Part shown: piece by piece, positions 48,080-57,807 of the stretch
How the letters are laid out: every line of letters starts with the position of its first letter
How positions within the stretch are numbered: position 1 is the first letter of the stretch
Assembly (NCBI RefSeq): GCF_002939865.1
Contig: NZ_MDEE01000004.1
Span: 62,001 to 126,000 of the forward strand
Direction: 5' to 3'
Length of the DNA stretch: 64,000 bases
DNA from: Xanthomonas dyei
Lineage (GTDB): Bacteria > Pseudomonadota > Gammaproteobacteria > Xanthomonadales > Xanthomonadaceae
Program-made: the position numbers and the translations under genes
Notes under the pieces: generated by a model
The model's input: the letters and a program-made list of their open reading frames with translations, nothing else
Databases searched by the model: none
What the model was told of the DNA's origin: nothing

Positions 48080-48778
48080 TCAGTCGTTGTTGTTGCGCCC
48101 CATCAGCGCGTAGGGGCCGCCTTTCTTCAGTGCAGCCTGGTATGCGGGGCGCGCCTCGATCCGTTGCAGAAACGCGCGCAAGCGCGGGTAGTTCTCCAGC
48201 CCGCCACCACGTGCGGCCGCAGCCTGCACCGGAAAACTCATCTGAATATCGGCAGCGGTAAAACGTTCGCCGGCAAACCAGGCGGTGGCCTGCAGCGACT
48301 GCTCCATCCAGTCCAGATGCAACTTCACCTGCGGGCCAACAAAGCCGGACATCGCCTTGTCCACGATGCCACGCGCAATGGGTTTGGCGAAGAACGGCAT
48401 CGGCGCGCTACGGATGCGAGCGAAGATCAACGTCATCAGCAGCGGCGGCATCGCCGAGCCTTCGGCGTAGTGCAGCCAGTACCGGAACTGCTGACGCTCC
48501 GGGGAGTCGATCGGCCGCGCAGGCGGCGACAGCGCGCATTCGGTATCGTAGCGCTCGGTCAGATACTCGAGAATGGCGCCCGACTCGGCAATGGTCAGGC
48601 CGCCATCGACAATGACCGGCGACTTGCCCAGCGGGTGGATCGCGCGCAACTCTGCCGGGGCCAACATGGTCTTGGGATCGCGCTCATGGCGCACGATCTG
48701 ATAAGGCAGCGCCAACTCTTCAAGCAGCCACAGCACGCGCTGGGAACGGGAGTTGTTGAGGTGGTGAACAGTGATCAT
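48080..48778 (-). CDS. Glutathione S-transferase family protein
   Basis: 232 residues: thioredoxin-fold N terminus with NNSRSQRVLWLLEELALPY (Ser-Arg-Ser active-site region), HPLGKSPVIVDGGLTIAESGAILEYL (glutathione-binding, cis-Pro and ESGA), then a helical C-terminal domain. Substrate unknown. The ATG at 48778 (MITVHHLNN) is preferred to a start five codons upstream. Confidence 0.9.
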   Translation of the reverse strand: MITVHHLNNSRSQRVLWLLEELALPYQIVRHERDPKTMLAPAELRAIHPLGKSPVIVDGGLTIAESGAILEYLTERYDTECALSPPARPIDSPERQQFRYWLHYAEGSAMPPLLMTLIFARIRSAPMPFFAKPIARGIVDKAMSGFVGPQVKLHLDWMEQSLQATAWFAGERFTAADIQMSFPVQAAAARGGGLENYPRLRAFLQRIEARPAYQAALKKGGPYALMGRNNND

Positions 48779-49162
48779 GACAAGCGGCCGCACACGGAAA
48801 ACGCCATCCTACCCACCTGGACGTCATTGCCGCGCGCAAGCACTGCCGCCCGCCGAGCAATCGTCGGTCTGTCGCTTGGTCGTTCTTGCGTATCGCCCCA
48901 CACAACGCACGCGGTGAGCAATCGCCGCAGAGGCAGGCTGGCCACCTCACGTGGTTGGACGACTGGAAGCGGCAGGGAGACCGGGAAACTCGGCAGATCC
49001 AACACAGGAAAGGCACGACCTGGATGCAGACCAGCCGTGGGGTGGAGACACACACGACCACACCGGCGCAGAATCACTACCGGACAATAAAAGCGCCGAC
49101 AATAAAAAACGCCAGTCGCTTGCGCGACCGGCGTTTTTGGCAACCCGAAGGTTGCAGACGGA
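48779..49162. other. 384-bp gap upstream of the GST gene and downstream of cspA
   Basis: No gene seen. The only clear element is the cspA terminator at 49105-49138; the GST promoter must be in the first part. Confidence 0.5.
49105..49138. terminator. Intrinsic terminator of the cold-shock gene
   Basis: AAAAACGCCAGTCGC, loop TTGC, GCGACCGGCGTTTTT: long stem with one mismatch and A/T runs on both ends, so it works in both directions. It lies 25 bp downstream of the cspA stop. Confidence 0.9.
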
Positions 49163-49372
49163 TTAGACCGCCTGCACCTGGTCAGCCTGCATGCCCTTCT
49201 GGCCCTGCACGGCGACGAAGGTGACCTTCTGGCCTTCCTGCAGTGACTTGAAGCCGGTGCCCTGGATGGCACGGAAGTGCACGAACAGGTCCGGGCCGCT
49301 TTCCGGGGTGATGAAGCCGAAGCCCTTGGCATCGTTGAACCACTTCACGGTACCGCTCTGACGATCTGACAT
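49163..49372 (-). CDS. cspA: Cold-shock-domain protein
   Basis: 69 residues of the CspA family: [20 protein letters not shown] (RNP1), [10 protein letters not shown] (RNP2), [17 protein letters not shown]. It binds single-stranded RNA/DNA. A 267-bp gap shared with the divergent yaiI gene precedes it, leaving room for the long 5' leader typical of such genes. Confidence 0.95.
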   Translation of the reverse strand: MSDRQSGTVKWFNDAKGFGFITPESGPDLFVHFRAIQGTGFKSLQEGQKVTFVAVQGQKGMQADQVQAV

Positions 49373-49639
49373 TTACAAACTCCTGAACTATAGATGGATA
49401 AATCGCAGCGTCCGAAAAGCCGGAACTGAGACTGAGTTGCAGGCGTTGGTAAAGCGGAACGATGAAGCGAGATCTGTAACGATCCGGCTGCACCAGGCCA
49501 CGATTCACGGTGACCCTTGCAAACACAGTGCGTGCACAGTACTCGTGTTTTCGGCAAAAAGCGACACCTTGGGTCAAATCTTTTGCAGTCAGGCCAAATC
49601 CGACTGTCTGTCAGGCCCATCCCCATCCACAATCACCCG

Positions 49640-50125
49640 ATGAATACGCCTCAAGTTCCCACACGTGCGCAGATCTGGGTCGATGCCGACGCCTGCCCTG
49701 CGGTGATCCGCGACATCCTGTTCCGCGCCGCCGCCCGCACCGGCATTGCCGTGACTCTGATCGCCAACCACTATCTGAGTACACCCAGCCTTCCCCATGT
49801 CCGCGCCTTGCAGGTGCCCGGTGGCCCGGACGCGGCCGACGACGCGATCGCCGAACGGGTGGCCGCAGGCGACCTGGTGGTGACCCAGGACATTCCGCTG
49901 GCTGCACGCGCGCTGGAAGCCGGCGCCACTGCCCTGGGCCTGCGCGGCGAAGCGTTCACCAGCAACACAATCAAGGAGCGCCTATCGGTCCGTGGCTTCA
50001 TGGAGGAGTTGCGCGGTGCAGGCATCGCGACCGGCGGGCCGCCGGCACTGCACGCACGCGATCGTCAGGCATTCGCCGCCCAACTGGACCGCTGGCTGGC
50101 CGCGCAACCGCGCACGCCGACCTAA
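49640..50125 (+). CDS. yaiI: UPF0178/DUF188 protein (YaiI)
   Basis: 161 residues with the PIN-like pattern [16 protein letters not shown], then ITQD-like [17 protein letters not shown] and [10 protein letters not shown]. Function unproven; the fold suggests a nuclease. It stands 56 bp before yaeQ. Confidence 0.9.
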   Translation: MNTPQVPTRAQIWVDADACPAVIRDILFRAAARTGIAVTLIANHYLSTPSLPHVRALQVPGGPDAADDAIAERVAAGDLVVTQDIPLAARALEAGATALGLRGEAFTSNTIKERLSVRGFMEELRGAGIATGGPPALHARDRQAFAAQLDRWLAAQPRTPT

Positions 50126-50181
50126 CGCGCCGCAGCTGGAGCGGGCGCGTATCATGAGCGCCCTTTGCAATCGGCATCCTG

Positions 50182-50730
50182 ATGGCTCTCACCGCCACCG
50201 TCCGCAGGGCGGAACTTCAGATCAGCGACATGGACCGCGGCTACTACGCCAACCATTCGCTGACCCTGGCCCAACACCCCTCCGAAACCGACGAACGCCT
50301 GATGGTGCGGCTGCTCGCGTTCGCCTTGTTCGCCGACGACCGCCTGGAATTTGGCCGTGGTCTCAGCAACGACGACGAGCCCGACCTGTGGCTGCGCGAC
50401 TACACCGGCGACCCGGATCTATGGATCGACCTCGGCCAGCCCGACGAGAGTCGCGTGCGCAAGGCCTGCAACCGTTCGCGCGAAGCGGTGGTGATCGGTT
50501 ACGGCGGCCAGGCCACCGAAACCTGGTGGAAGAAGCGTGCCAATGCCATGGGCCGGCACCGCAACCTGCGCGTGATCGAACTCGAATCGCAGGCCACCGA
50601 GGCCCTGGGGGCGCTGATCCAGCGCGGCATGCGCTTTGACGTGATCATCCAGGACGGCGAAGTGCAGATGCTGGCCGACCACGGCAGCGTCACCCTGACC
50701 CCGATGGTGCGGCAAGCGCCAGCCGAATGA
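50182..50730 (+). CDS. yaeQ: YaeQ family protein
   Basis: 182 residues: RRAELQISDMDRGYYANHSLTLAQHPSETDERLMVRLLAFALFA and EPDLWLRDYTGDPDLWIDLGQPDESR are YaeQ signatures. The fold resembles a PD-(D/E)XK nuclease and homologues may affect transcription elongation. The stop overlaps the flavoprotein gene start (ATGA). Confidence 0.92.
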   Translation: MALTATVRRAELQISDMDRGYYANHSLTLAQHPSETDERLMVRLLAFALFADDRLEFGRGLSNDDEPDLWLRDYTGDPDLWIDLGQPDESRVRKACNRSREAVVIGYGGQATETWWKKRANAMGRHRNLRVIELESQATEALGALIQRGMRFDVIIQDGEVQMLADHGSVTLTPMVRQAPAE

Positions 50731-51908
50731 ACATGCGTTGCGACGTGCTGGTCATCGGTGCCGGGGCTGCCGGGCTGATGAGCGCCTTCACCGCCGGCCG
50801 GCGCGGCCGTCAGGTGCTGGTGCTGGACCACGCCAACAAGGTCGGCAAGAAAATCCTGATGTCCGGCGGTGGGCGCTGCAATTTCACCAATACCGGCACC
50901 ACGCCGGGCAATTTCATTTCCGCCAATCGCCATTTCTGCAAGTCCGCGCTGGCGCGCTACAGCCCGGGCGATTTCGTGGAGCTGGTCGAGCGCCATGGCA
51001 TCGCCTATCACGAGAAAGAGCTGGGCCAGTTGTTCTGCGACATCTCGTCCAAGCAGATCGTGCGGCTGCTGCTGGACGAGTGCGAGGCAGCCGGGGTGCA
51101 GATCCACACCCAATGCGAGGTGCGCTCGGTCCGCCGCGACAGCGACGGCTTCACGCTGGACACCAGCCTGGGACGCGTGCAGGCGCAATCGCTGATCGTC
51201 GCCACCGGCGGGCTGTCGATTCCCAGCATGGGCGCCAGCGGCTTCGGCTACACCCTGGCCAAGCAATTCGGCCATGCGCTGCTGCCGACGCGCGCCGGAC
51301 TGGTGCCGCTCACCCTGAGCGGCAAGCATCAGGAACGTCTGCAGGAGTTGTCCGGCGTCGCCCTGCCGGTGGAGGCGCACTGCAACGGGACCAGCTTCCG
51401 CAACTTCATGCTACTCACCCACCGCGGCGTCAGCGGGCCGGCGATCCTGCAGATCTCGTCCTATTGGCAACCTGGCGACGACTTGCGGCTCGACCTGCTG
51501 CCGGGACACGACGCGGGCGCATGGCTGCGCGAGCAGAAGCAGCAACGCGGGGCCACCGAGCTGCGCAATGTGCTGGGCGATGTGATGCCGCGACGCTTTG
51601 CGCAGCGCCTGTGCGAGGTGTGGTTGCCGGACAAACCTGTGCGTCAGCTGGATCCGCCGCAGCTGCAGAGCGCGGCCGAGCTGCTTTCCGCCTTCCCGCT
51701 GATCGCCAGCGGCACCGAGGGATACCGCACGGCTGAAGTCACGTTGGGTGGTATCCACACGGATCAACTCTCCAGTGCGACCATGGAGTCGAAGCTGGTG
51801 GCCGGCCTGTACTTCGTCGGCGAAGTGCTGGACGTCACCGGCTGGCTGGGTGGCTACAACTTTCAATGGGCCTGGGCGTCGGGACATGCCGCCGGTAGCG
51901 TGGCCTGA
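50727..51908 (+). CDS. FAD-dependent oxidoreductase, HI0933/YhiN family
   Basis: 393 residues. N-terminal dinucleotide-binding motif VLVIGAGAAGLMSAF, then ANKVGKKILMSGGGRCNFTNTG, a YhiN-family hallmark, ATGGLSIPSMGASGFGYTLAKQFGH, and a C-terminal FAD loop LDVTGWLGGYNFQWAWASGH. The reaction is unknown. It overlaps yaeQ. Confidence 0.9.
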   Translation: MNMRCDVLVIGAGAAGLMSAFTAGRRGRQVLVLDHANKVGKKILMSGGGRCNFTNTGTTPGNFISANRHFCKSALARYSPGDFVELVERHGIAYHEKELGQLFCDISSKQIVRLLLDECEAAGVQIHTQCEVRSVRRDSDGFTLDTSLGRVQAQSLIVATGGLSIPSMGASGFGYTLAKQFGHALLPTRAGLVPLTLSGKHQERLQELSGVALPVEAHCNGTSFRNFMLLTHRGVSGPAILQISSYWQPGDDLRLDLLPGHDAGAWLREQKQQRGATELRNVLGDVMPRRFAQRLCEVWLPDKPVRQLDPPQLQSAAELLSAFPLIASGTEGYRTAEVTLGGIHTDQLSSATMESKLVAGLYFVGEVLDVTGWLGGYNFQWAWASGHAAGSVA

Positions 51909-52025
51909 TGCCTCTTCGTCGCGTGGAAGCGTGGCCCAAGTCTCACACCGGATGCGGTCTTGTCCACAGACATGGACGCAGTCGATGACCTTCGTGTATT
52001 AAAGCCCGTCGCCAGGGAGTTGCGC

Positions 52026-54095
52026 ATGCAAAGAGGTAAAGATCTCACCCTCCGCCTGATGATCGTCGACGACAGTGTCGAGCGTGCGGAGGCGATCGTG
52101 ACAGCGCTGCGCAACGGCGGCATCGCGGTGCGGCCTTCGCGCCCGCAATCTCCGGAAGAGCTCGCCAGCATGCTTGCCGGGCAGATCGATCTGGCCCTGC
52201 ATGGACAGGCGCTGCAGATTCCGATGAGCACCCTGCAGCAGCAGATCGCCGGCAGCGGCAAGGACATTCCGATCATCCTGCTGGCCGAGCGCATCGAAGA
52301 AAACGCATTGGTCGAGGCCGCTGCGCACGGCATCCGCGCAATCGTGCTGCGCCACCGCCCCGAACACCTGCTCTCCCTGGTGCGTTCGGAATGGGCCGAC
52401 CTGCAGGCGCGTCGCGGCCTGCGTCGCATCGAAGCGCAGATGCGCGAAACCGAGCGCCGCTGCGATGCCCTGATCGCCTCCTCGCGCGATCCCATCGCCT
52501 ATGTGCACGAAGGCATGCATATCCGCGCCAACGAGGCGTATCTGGAAATGTTCGGCTTCGAGTCGTTCGACGATGTCGAAGGCGTGTCGCTGCTGGACAT
52601 GATCGCCGCGCAGTACGTCGACGACTTCAAGCAATTGCTCAAGGCCATGGCCAAGGGCGAGCCGCCGCCGGCGCAGTACAAGGTCGACGCGCGCCGGCTG
52701 GAAGGCGACACCTTCCCGGCGACGATGGAATTTGCCACCGCCACCTACGAAGGCGAGCCGTGCATCCAGGTGGTGTTCCGCCGCCGCGAGGAATTCGACC
52801 CGGAACTGGCGCGCGAGGTCGAAGACCTGCGCCAGCGCGATCAGGTCACCGGCCTGCTCAACCGGCCCACCTTCATGGTGGCGCTGGAACAGGCGGTGGC
52901 GCGCGCCGGCCGCAGCGAAGGCCAGTCCGGCTTTCTGCTGATCGAGCCGGATCACTACGCGCGCATCCTTCCCGAGATCGGCCTGGACTCGGCCGACGCC
53001 TTGATCGCGGCCATGGCCGCGCATGTGGCCGGTATAGTCGATGAAAGCGTGGTGGCTGCGCGCTTCGGCGAGCACAGCTTTGCCTTGCTGCTGGACGGCA
53101 ACTACGCACGCACCCACGCGCTGGCCGAAACGGTGCGCGATGCGTTTGCGCAGCATGTTTTCAGCGTCGGTTCGCGCTCGGCCACGGTCACGGTGAGCAT
53201 CGGCGGCGTGCAGATCGGCGAAAAGATCGCCAGCATCGGCCAGGTACTCAATCGCGGGACCGAGGCGGTGCGCACCACCGCCGAACTCGGCGGCAACGCG
53301 GTGAGCATCTACGACCCGGCCGCCTCCGACCGGGCCGAGGAAGAGCGCATCGAACGCTGGGTCGAGCAACTGCGCGAGGCATTGGTTGGCGATGGCTTCC
53401 TGCTGCATTACCAGCCGGTGCTCAATCTGCAGGGCGAGCCGCTGGAGCTGTATCAGGCGTTCCTGCGCCTGGATCGCAATGGCGAGATGATGTCGCCCAA
53501 TGCCTTCATGGCCATTGCCGAAGAGCACGACCTGATCACCGAAATCGACCGCTGGGTGGTGGCGCGCGCCATCCGTCAGCTCGGCGAGCGGCAGCGTGCG
53601 GGGCACAAGACGCACCTGCTGGTGCGCATCGGGCCGAACTCGTTCTCCGACCCGCAGATGATCGACACCATCCGCGAACAGTTGGCGGTATACGGCGTGC
53701 CCGGCGAGCGCTTGTGGTTGCAGACGCCGGAATCGAAGGTGTTTACGCACCTGCGCAATGCGCAGCAATTTCTGGCGGCGGTGTCGGCGATGGGCTGCAA
53801 GGTCGGGCTGGAGCAGTTCGGTTCGGGCCTGGACTCGTTCCAGCTGCTGGCGCATTTCCAGCCGGCCTTCCTCAAGCTGGACCGAGGCATCACCGGCGAC
53901 GTCGCCTCGGCCCGCGAGAGCCAGGAAAAGATCCGCGAAATCACCTCGCGCGCGCAGCCGGCCGGCATTTTGACCGTGGCCGAATTCGTGGCCGATGCGC
54001 AGTCGATGAGCAGCTTCTTCAGTGCGGGAGTGGATTATGTGCAGGGCGATTTTGTCGCACCGACCGGCCCGCTGATGAACTACGAATTCGGCTGA
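52026..54095 (+). CDS. fimX: FimX, degenerate GGDEF/EAL regulator of type IV pili
   Basis: 689 residues, exactly the size of X. citri FimX: receiver-like N terminus (TLRLMIVDDSVERAEAIV), PAS (YVHEGMHIRANEAYLEMFGFE), degenerate GGDEF (ARFGEHSFALLL; GGDEF lost), and a degenerate EAL (ELYQAFLRL in place of EAL, GLEQFGSGLDSF). FimX binds c-di-GMP without turning it over and links PilZ and PilB at the pole for type IV pilus assembly and twitching. The start is chosen from AGGGAG six bases upstream; a start 22 codons earlier lacks a site. Confidence 0.95.
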   Translation: MQRGKDLTLRLMIVDDSVERAEAIVTALRNGGIAVRPSRPQSPEELASMLAGQIDLALHGQALQIPMSTLQQQIAGSGKDIPIILLAERIEENALVEAAAHGIRAIVLRHRPEHLLSLVRSEWADLQARRGLRRIEAQMRETERRCDALIASSRDPIAYVHEGMHIRANEAYLEMFGFESFDDVEGVSLLDMIAAQYVDDFKQLLKAMAKGEPPPAQYKVDARRLEGDTFPATMEFATATYEGEPCIQVVFRRREEFDPELAREVEDLRQRDQVTGLLNRPTFMVALEQAVARAGRSEGQSGFLLIEPDHYARILPEIGLDSADALIAAMAAHVAGIVDESVVAARFGEHSFALLLDGNYARTHALAETVRDAFAQHVFSVGSRSATVTVSIGGVQIGEKIASIGQVLNRGTEAVRTTAELGGNAVSIYDPAASDRAEEERIERWVEQLREALVGDGFLLHYQPVLNLQGEPLELYQAFLRLDRNGEMMSPNAFMAIAEEHDLITEIDRWVVARAIRQLGERQRAGHKTHLLVRIGPNSFSDPQMIDTIREQLAVYGVPGERLWLQTPESKVFTHLRNAQQFLAAVSAMGCKVGLEQFGSGLDSFQLLAHFQPAFLKLDRGITGDVASARESQEKIREITSRAQPAGILTVAEFVADAQSMSSFFSAGVDYVQGDFVAPTGPLMNYEFG

Positions 54096-54122
54096 CCCAA
54101 CCGAAAGCCGGCAACGCAGCAC

Positions 54123-54156
54123 AACAAAAAAACCCGCAATGCGCGGGTTTTTTGTT
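54123..54156. terminator. Intrinsic terminator after fimX
   Basis: AACAAAAAAACCCGC, loop AATGC, GCGGGTTTTTTGTT; strong stem with A/T runs on both sides, 28 bp after the stop. Confidence 0.92.
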
Positions 54157-54323
54157 GTCTTTCAAGCCGATACGCAGTCGACCGGTTTCCAACCAGGCGA
54201 TGCAGCGGGCACTGTTGCGTTGAGCATGGGCGGCGCGCTCGTGTGGCCGTTGCACCAACGATCGATGCTGATCACGGCAGCGCCTTGCGCATCACACGGC
54301 GCCGCTGCGATCTCGGGGGCCGC

Positions 54324-55202
54324 TTACAGTGCCGCACCATTGGCCGCACGCAACGCCGTAATGCGCTCGGTCAGCGGCGGGTGGCTCAGGAACAGCCGAC
54401 GCAAGCCGTCGCCCACCCCACCGGAGATGCCGAACGCCTGTACCTGCGAGGGCAAGGTGCTCTGGCCATGGTTGAGCGACAGCCGCTCCAGCGCGGCGAT
54501 CATCTTGTTGCGTCCGGCCAGCTGCGCGCCACCGGCGTCGGCACGGAACTCGCGACGGCGCGAGAACCACATCGCGATCATGGTCGCGAACATGCCAAGC
54601 ACCATCTCCAGCGCGAACACGATGATGTAGTACGCAAAGCCGCGGCCGCCCTCGCGGTTGCCCGACAAGGTGCTGTCGATGATGCCGCCGACCACGCGCG
54701 CCAACACGATCACGAAGGTATTGAGCACGCCTTGCAGCAACGCCATGGTGACCATGTCGCCATTGGCAACGTGGGCGATTTCATGACCCAGCACTGCTTC
54801 GGCCTCGTCCTGGCTCATGTTCTGCAGCAGGCCGGTGGAGACCGCGACCAGGGCATTGTTGCGATTGGCGCCGGTTGCGAAGGCATTGATTTCCGGGCCC
54901 TCGTAGATCGCCACTTCCGGCATGCCGATGCCGGCGGCCTGCGCCTGGCGCCGCACCGTCTCCAGCAACCACCGCTCGGTCGGGGTGCGCGGCTCGGTGA
55001 TCACCTGCGCACCGGTGCTGCACTTGGCCATGAATTTGGACAGCAGCAGGGAAATGAACGCGCCGCCGAAACCGAAGATGGCGCCCATCACCAGCAAGCC
55101 GCTCATCTGCGCAGAGTTGACGCCCAGGACCGACATCACAATGCTGGCGAGGAACAACACCGCCAGGTTGGTCAGCAGGAACAGGAAAATGCGGTTGAAC
55201 AT
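54324..55202 (-). CDS. htpX: Protease HtpX
   Basis: 292-residue membrane zinc metalloprotease involved in quality control of inner-membrane proteins. Two hydrophobic segments at the N terminus ([20 protein letters not shown] and [16 protein letters not shown]), zinc motif [10 protein letters not shown], two further segments, and [15 protein letters not shown] with the third ligand Glu. C terminus [14 protein letters not shown]. It is divergent from gluQ. Confidence 0.96.
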   Translation of the reverse strand: MFNRIFLFLLTNLAVLFLASIVMSVLGVNSAQMSGLLVMGAIFGFGGAFISLLLSKFMAKCSTGAQVITEPRTPTERWLLETVRRQAQAAGIGMPEVAIYEGPEINAFATGANRNNALVAVSTGLLQNMSQDEAEAVLGHEIAHVANGDMVTMALLQGVLNTFVIVLARVVGGIIDSTLSGNREGGRGFAYYIIVFALEMVLGMFATMIAMWFSRRREFRADAGGAQLAGRNKMIAALERLSLNHGQSTLPSQVQAFGISGGVGDGLRRLFLSHPPLTERITALRAANGAAL

Positions 55203-55299
55203 GACGCGCTTGCTCCACTCATGCGGGGTGAACTGGTGCGGAGTTGCGGCCGTCGCGGCTTGAAATCAAGCAAGCACCTGACCGACGATTCAGCTGCTT

Positions 55300-56199
55300 A
55301 TGCCATCGCCTCCCTACCGCGGCCGCTTCGCGCCCTCCCCGACCGGCCCCCTGCACTTCGGCTCCCTGCTGGCGGCGTTCGGCAGCTGGTTGCTCGCTCG
55401 TCATGCCGGTGGGCAGTGGTGCGTGCGTATCGAGGACATCGACCCGCCGCGCGCCGAGCCAGGCGCGTCCGAACGCCAGCTGCGCAGCCTGGCCGCGTTC
55501 GGGCTGGTCTCGGACTTGCCGGTGATCCGGCAATCGGACCGCGATGCGCACTACAGCGACGCCATCGCCGCACTGCTGGAGACCGGGCTGGCGTTCGAAT
55601 GCAGCTGCAGCCGCGCCGATCTGGCGCAGATGGGCGGCATCCACCACGCCTGCGTGGCGGCGCTGGGCGACCGGCGCGCGGTGCGCCTTCGGGTGCCGCC
55701 ACAGGCGCCGGTCGGCTTCGACGATGCCTTACAAGGCCATGTGCTGCAGGACGTCTACACCGACGTTGGCGATGTGGTGCTGCGCCGTGCCGATGGCTAT
55801 TGGGCGTACCAGTTGGCGGTGGTGGTGGACGATGCACTGCAAGGCATCACCGATGTCGTGCGCGGCGCCGACCTGCTCGACTCCACCCCGCGCCAACTCC
55901 TGCTGCAGCGCGCCCTGAACCTGCCGCAGCCGCGCTATCTGCATCTGCCGCTGATCCTGGATGCCGATGGCCGCAAGCTGTCCAAATCGCATGGTGCGCC
56001 CGCACTGGACGACGCCGACCCGTTGCCTGCGCTGCGTGCCGCCTGGCAGGCGCTGGGCCAGCTGGCGTCCGCCCTGCCGCGGCATGCGGGCATCGATGCG
56101 CTGCTGCAGCATGCCGTGCAGCATTTTTCGCCCGAGCTGCTGACGCGCACGGCCACCCAGGGCAGCAATGGGCGCGCATCGCAGCCCGGGCGTGACTAG
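55300..56199 (+). CDS. gluQ: Glutamyl-Q tRNA(Asp) synthetase
   Basis: 299 residues; a truncated glutamyl-tRNA synthetase that loads Glu onto queuosine of tRNA-Asp. HIGH-type motif APSPTGPLHFGSLLA, then RIEDIDPPR, zinc site (CSCSRADL...HHAC), and KLSKSHGAPALD. The anticodon domain is absent, as usual for this family. The stop (TAG) overlaps a possible phaB -10 element. Confidence 0.93.
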   Translation: MPSPPYRGRFAPSPTGPLHFGSLLAAFGSWLLARHAGGQWCVRIEDIDPPRAEPGASERQLRSLAAFGLVSDLPVIRQSDRDAHYSDAIAALLETGLAFECSCSRADLAQMGGIHHACVAALGDRRAVRLRVPPQAPVGFDDALQGHVLQDVYTDVGDVVLRRADGYWAYQLAVVVDDALQGITDVVRGADLLDSTPRQLLLQRALNLPQPRYLHLPLILDADGRKLSKSHGAPALDDADPLPALRAAWQALGQLASALPRHAGIDALLQHAVQHFSPELLTRTATQGSNGRASQPGRD

Positions 56200-56202
56200 A
56201 AT
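56197..56202 (+). promoter_or_regulatory. Possible -10 element of phaB
   Basis: TAGAAT, preceded by C, overlapping the gluQ stop and 83 bp before the phaB start. The long untranslated stretch makes it weak. Confidence 0.25.
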
Positions 56203-56284
56203 TGCGACCCAGCACCGGCATCCGGGCGCGGCGCCTGCGCCGGCACCCTGATCGCCCCGGCCTTACCCGCTTATTGGAGTCGTC

Positions 56285-57025
56285 ATGACATCTCGCGTCG
56301 CATTGGTCACCGGCGGCACCGGCGGTATCGGTACCGCCATCTGCAAGCGTCTGGCCGACCAGGGCCACAAGGTGGCCAGCAACTTCCGCAACGACGAAAA
56401 GGCGCGCGACTGGCAGCAGCGCATGCAGGCGCAGGGCTACACATTTGCCTTGTTCCGTGGCGATGTGGCGTCGTCCGAGCATGCGCGCGCCCTGGTCGAG
56501 GAAGTGGAAGCATCGCTGGGGCCGATCGAGGTTCTGGTCAACAACGCCGGCATCACCCGCGATACCACCTTCCACCGCATGACCGCCGAGCAATGGCACG
56601 ACGTGATCAACACCAACCTCAACTCGGTGTTCAACGTCACCCGCCCGGTGATCGAGGGCATGCGCAAGCGCGGTTGGGGCCGGGTGATCCAGATCAGTTC
56701 CATCAACGGGCTCAAGGGCCAGTACGGCCAGGCCAATTACGCAGCTGCCAAGGCCGGCATGCATGGCTTCACCATTTCGCTGGCGCGCGAAAATGCCGCG
56801 TTCGGGGTCACGGTCAACACGGTCTCGCCCGGCTATGTGGCCACCGACATGGTGATGGCAGTGCCGGAAGAGGTCCGCGCCAAGATCGTGGCCGACATCC
56901 CCACCGGCCGGCTGGGACGCCCGGAAGAGATCGCCTATGCCGTGGCGTTTCTGGTGGCGGAAGAGGCCGCCTGGATTACCGGCTCCAATCTGGACATCAA
57001 CGGCGGGCACCACATGGGCTGGTAA
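56285..57025 (+). CDS. phaB: Acetoacetyl-CoA reductase
   Basis: 246-residue short-chain dehydrogenase: TGGTGGIGTAI (cofactor), NNAGITRDTTF, ISSINGLKGQYGQANYAAAKAG (Ser, Tyr, Lys) and the PhaB-type end VTVNTVSPGYVATDMVMAVPEEVR. It reduces acetoacetyl-CoA to hydroxybutyryl-CoA for polyhydroxybutyrate. SD GGAG is six bases upstream. It is followed by phaR. Confidence 0.93.
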   Translation: MTSRVALVTGGTGGIGTAICKRLADQGHKVASNFRNDEKARDWQQRMQAQGYTFALFRGDVASSEHARALVEEVEASLGPIEVLVNNAGITRDTTFHRMTAEQWHDVINTNLNSVFNVTRPVIEGMRKRGWGRVIQISSINGLKGQYGQANYAAAKAGMHGFTISLARENAAFGVTVNTVSPGYVATDMVMAVPEEVRAKIVADIPTGRLGRPEEIAYAVAFLVAEEAAWITGSNLDINGGHHMGW

Positions 57026-57028
57026 CGT

Positions 57029-57132
57029 TTGCTGCAACTTTGCGGTGCAGCATGGATTCGAGCCAAAAACCATGTTGCGCAACATTTTTAATGTGTCCGC
57101 TTCAGCAAATAAGGCCTTTTGGCTGTTGCAAC
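57029..57132. promoter_or_regulatory. Palindromic TTGC-GCAA sites before phaR
   Basis: TTGCTGCAA (57029-57037), perfect 14-bp palindrome ATGTTGCGCAACAT (57072-57085) and GTTGCAAC (57125-57132), spaced 43 and 53 bp centre to centre, in the phaB-phaR gap. PhaR-type regulators are commonly autoregulatory and bind GC-dyads around TGC..GCA. They are likely PhaR operators; unproven. Confidence 0.45.
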
Positions 57133-57184
57133 CGCTGCTGCGCTGCGCCATCCTGCGCGCACTATCAGTGTGAGTGAACGTTCC

Positions 57185-57760
57185 ATGGCCGGACTTCGCA
57201 TCATCAAGAAGTATCCCAATCGCCGTCTCTACGACACCGAGATTTCCAGCTATATCACCATCGAAGATGTGCGCCAGTTGATCATCGACGGCGAGGAGTT
57301 CGAAGTCCGCGATGCCAAGAGTGGCGAAGATTTAAGTCGTGCCGTCTTGTTGCAGATCATTGCCGACCGGGAACAGGACGGCGAGCCGATGCTCTCCACC
57401 CAGTTGCTGAGCCAGATCATCCGGTTCTACGGAGACTCGCTGCAGGGCTTCATGGGTAACTACCTGGAGCGCAGCATGCAGGTGTTCCTGGACCAGCAGC
57501 AGCAGTTCCGCCAGCAGATGGGCAACCTGCTCGGGCAGACCCCGTGGGCGATGATGAACCAGCTCACCGAGCGCAACCTGGAGCTATGGCAGGAGTTCCA
57601 GCGCAACTTCGGCGCCGGTTTCGGTCGTCCGGGTGGCCCTGGCACACCGCCGACCCCGCCTGGCGCCGGCAGCATGGGCAGCGGCCCGATGGGCACCGGT
57701 ACGCACGGTGCGTCCAACAGCCACAGCAGCACCACCGGCAAGGCCCGCAACCGCGGATGA
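57185..57760 (+). CDS. phaR: Polyhydroxyalkanoate synthesis repressor PhaR
   Basis: 191 residues. The N-terminal domain IKKYPNRRLYDTEISSYITIEDVRQLI is the highly conserved PhaR DNA-binding region; then DLSRAVLLQIIADREQDGEPMLS. The C-terminal part is Gln-rich (LDQQQQFRQQMGN), then Gly/Pro/Ser-rich and low in complexity. It represses phasin and PHB genes until PHB is present. A GTG five codons upstream (57170) is another start. Confidence 0.92.
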   Translation: MAGLRIIKKYPNRRLYDTEISSYITIEDVRQLIIDGEEFEVRDAKSGEDLSRAVLLQIIADREQDGEPMLSTQLLSQIIRFYGDSLQGFMGNYLERSMQVFLDQQQQFRQQMGNLLGQTPWAMMNQLTERNLELWQEFQRNFGAGFGRPGGPGTPPTPPGAGSMGSGPMGTGTHGASNSHSSTTGKARNRG

Positions 57761-57807
57761 AGCCACTGCTCGCGCCTTCCAGCCTGAGCGGCTGGAGGCG
57801 CGACTGG

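Noticed and set aside
51999-54122. A 707-codon minus-strand frame opposite fimX
   Set aside because: Antisense shadow of a well-supported gene.
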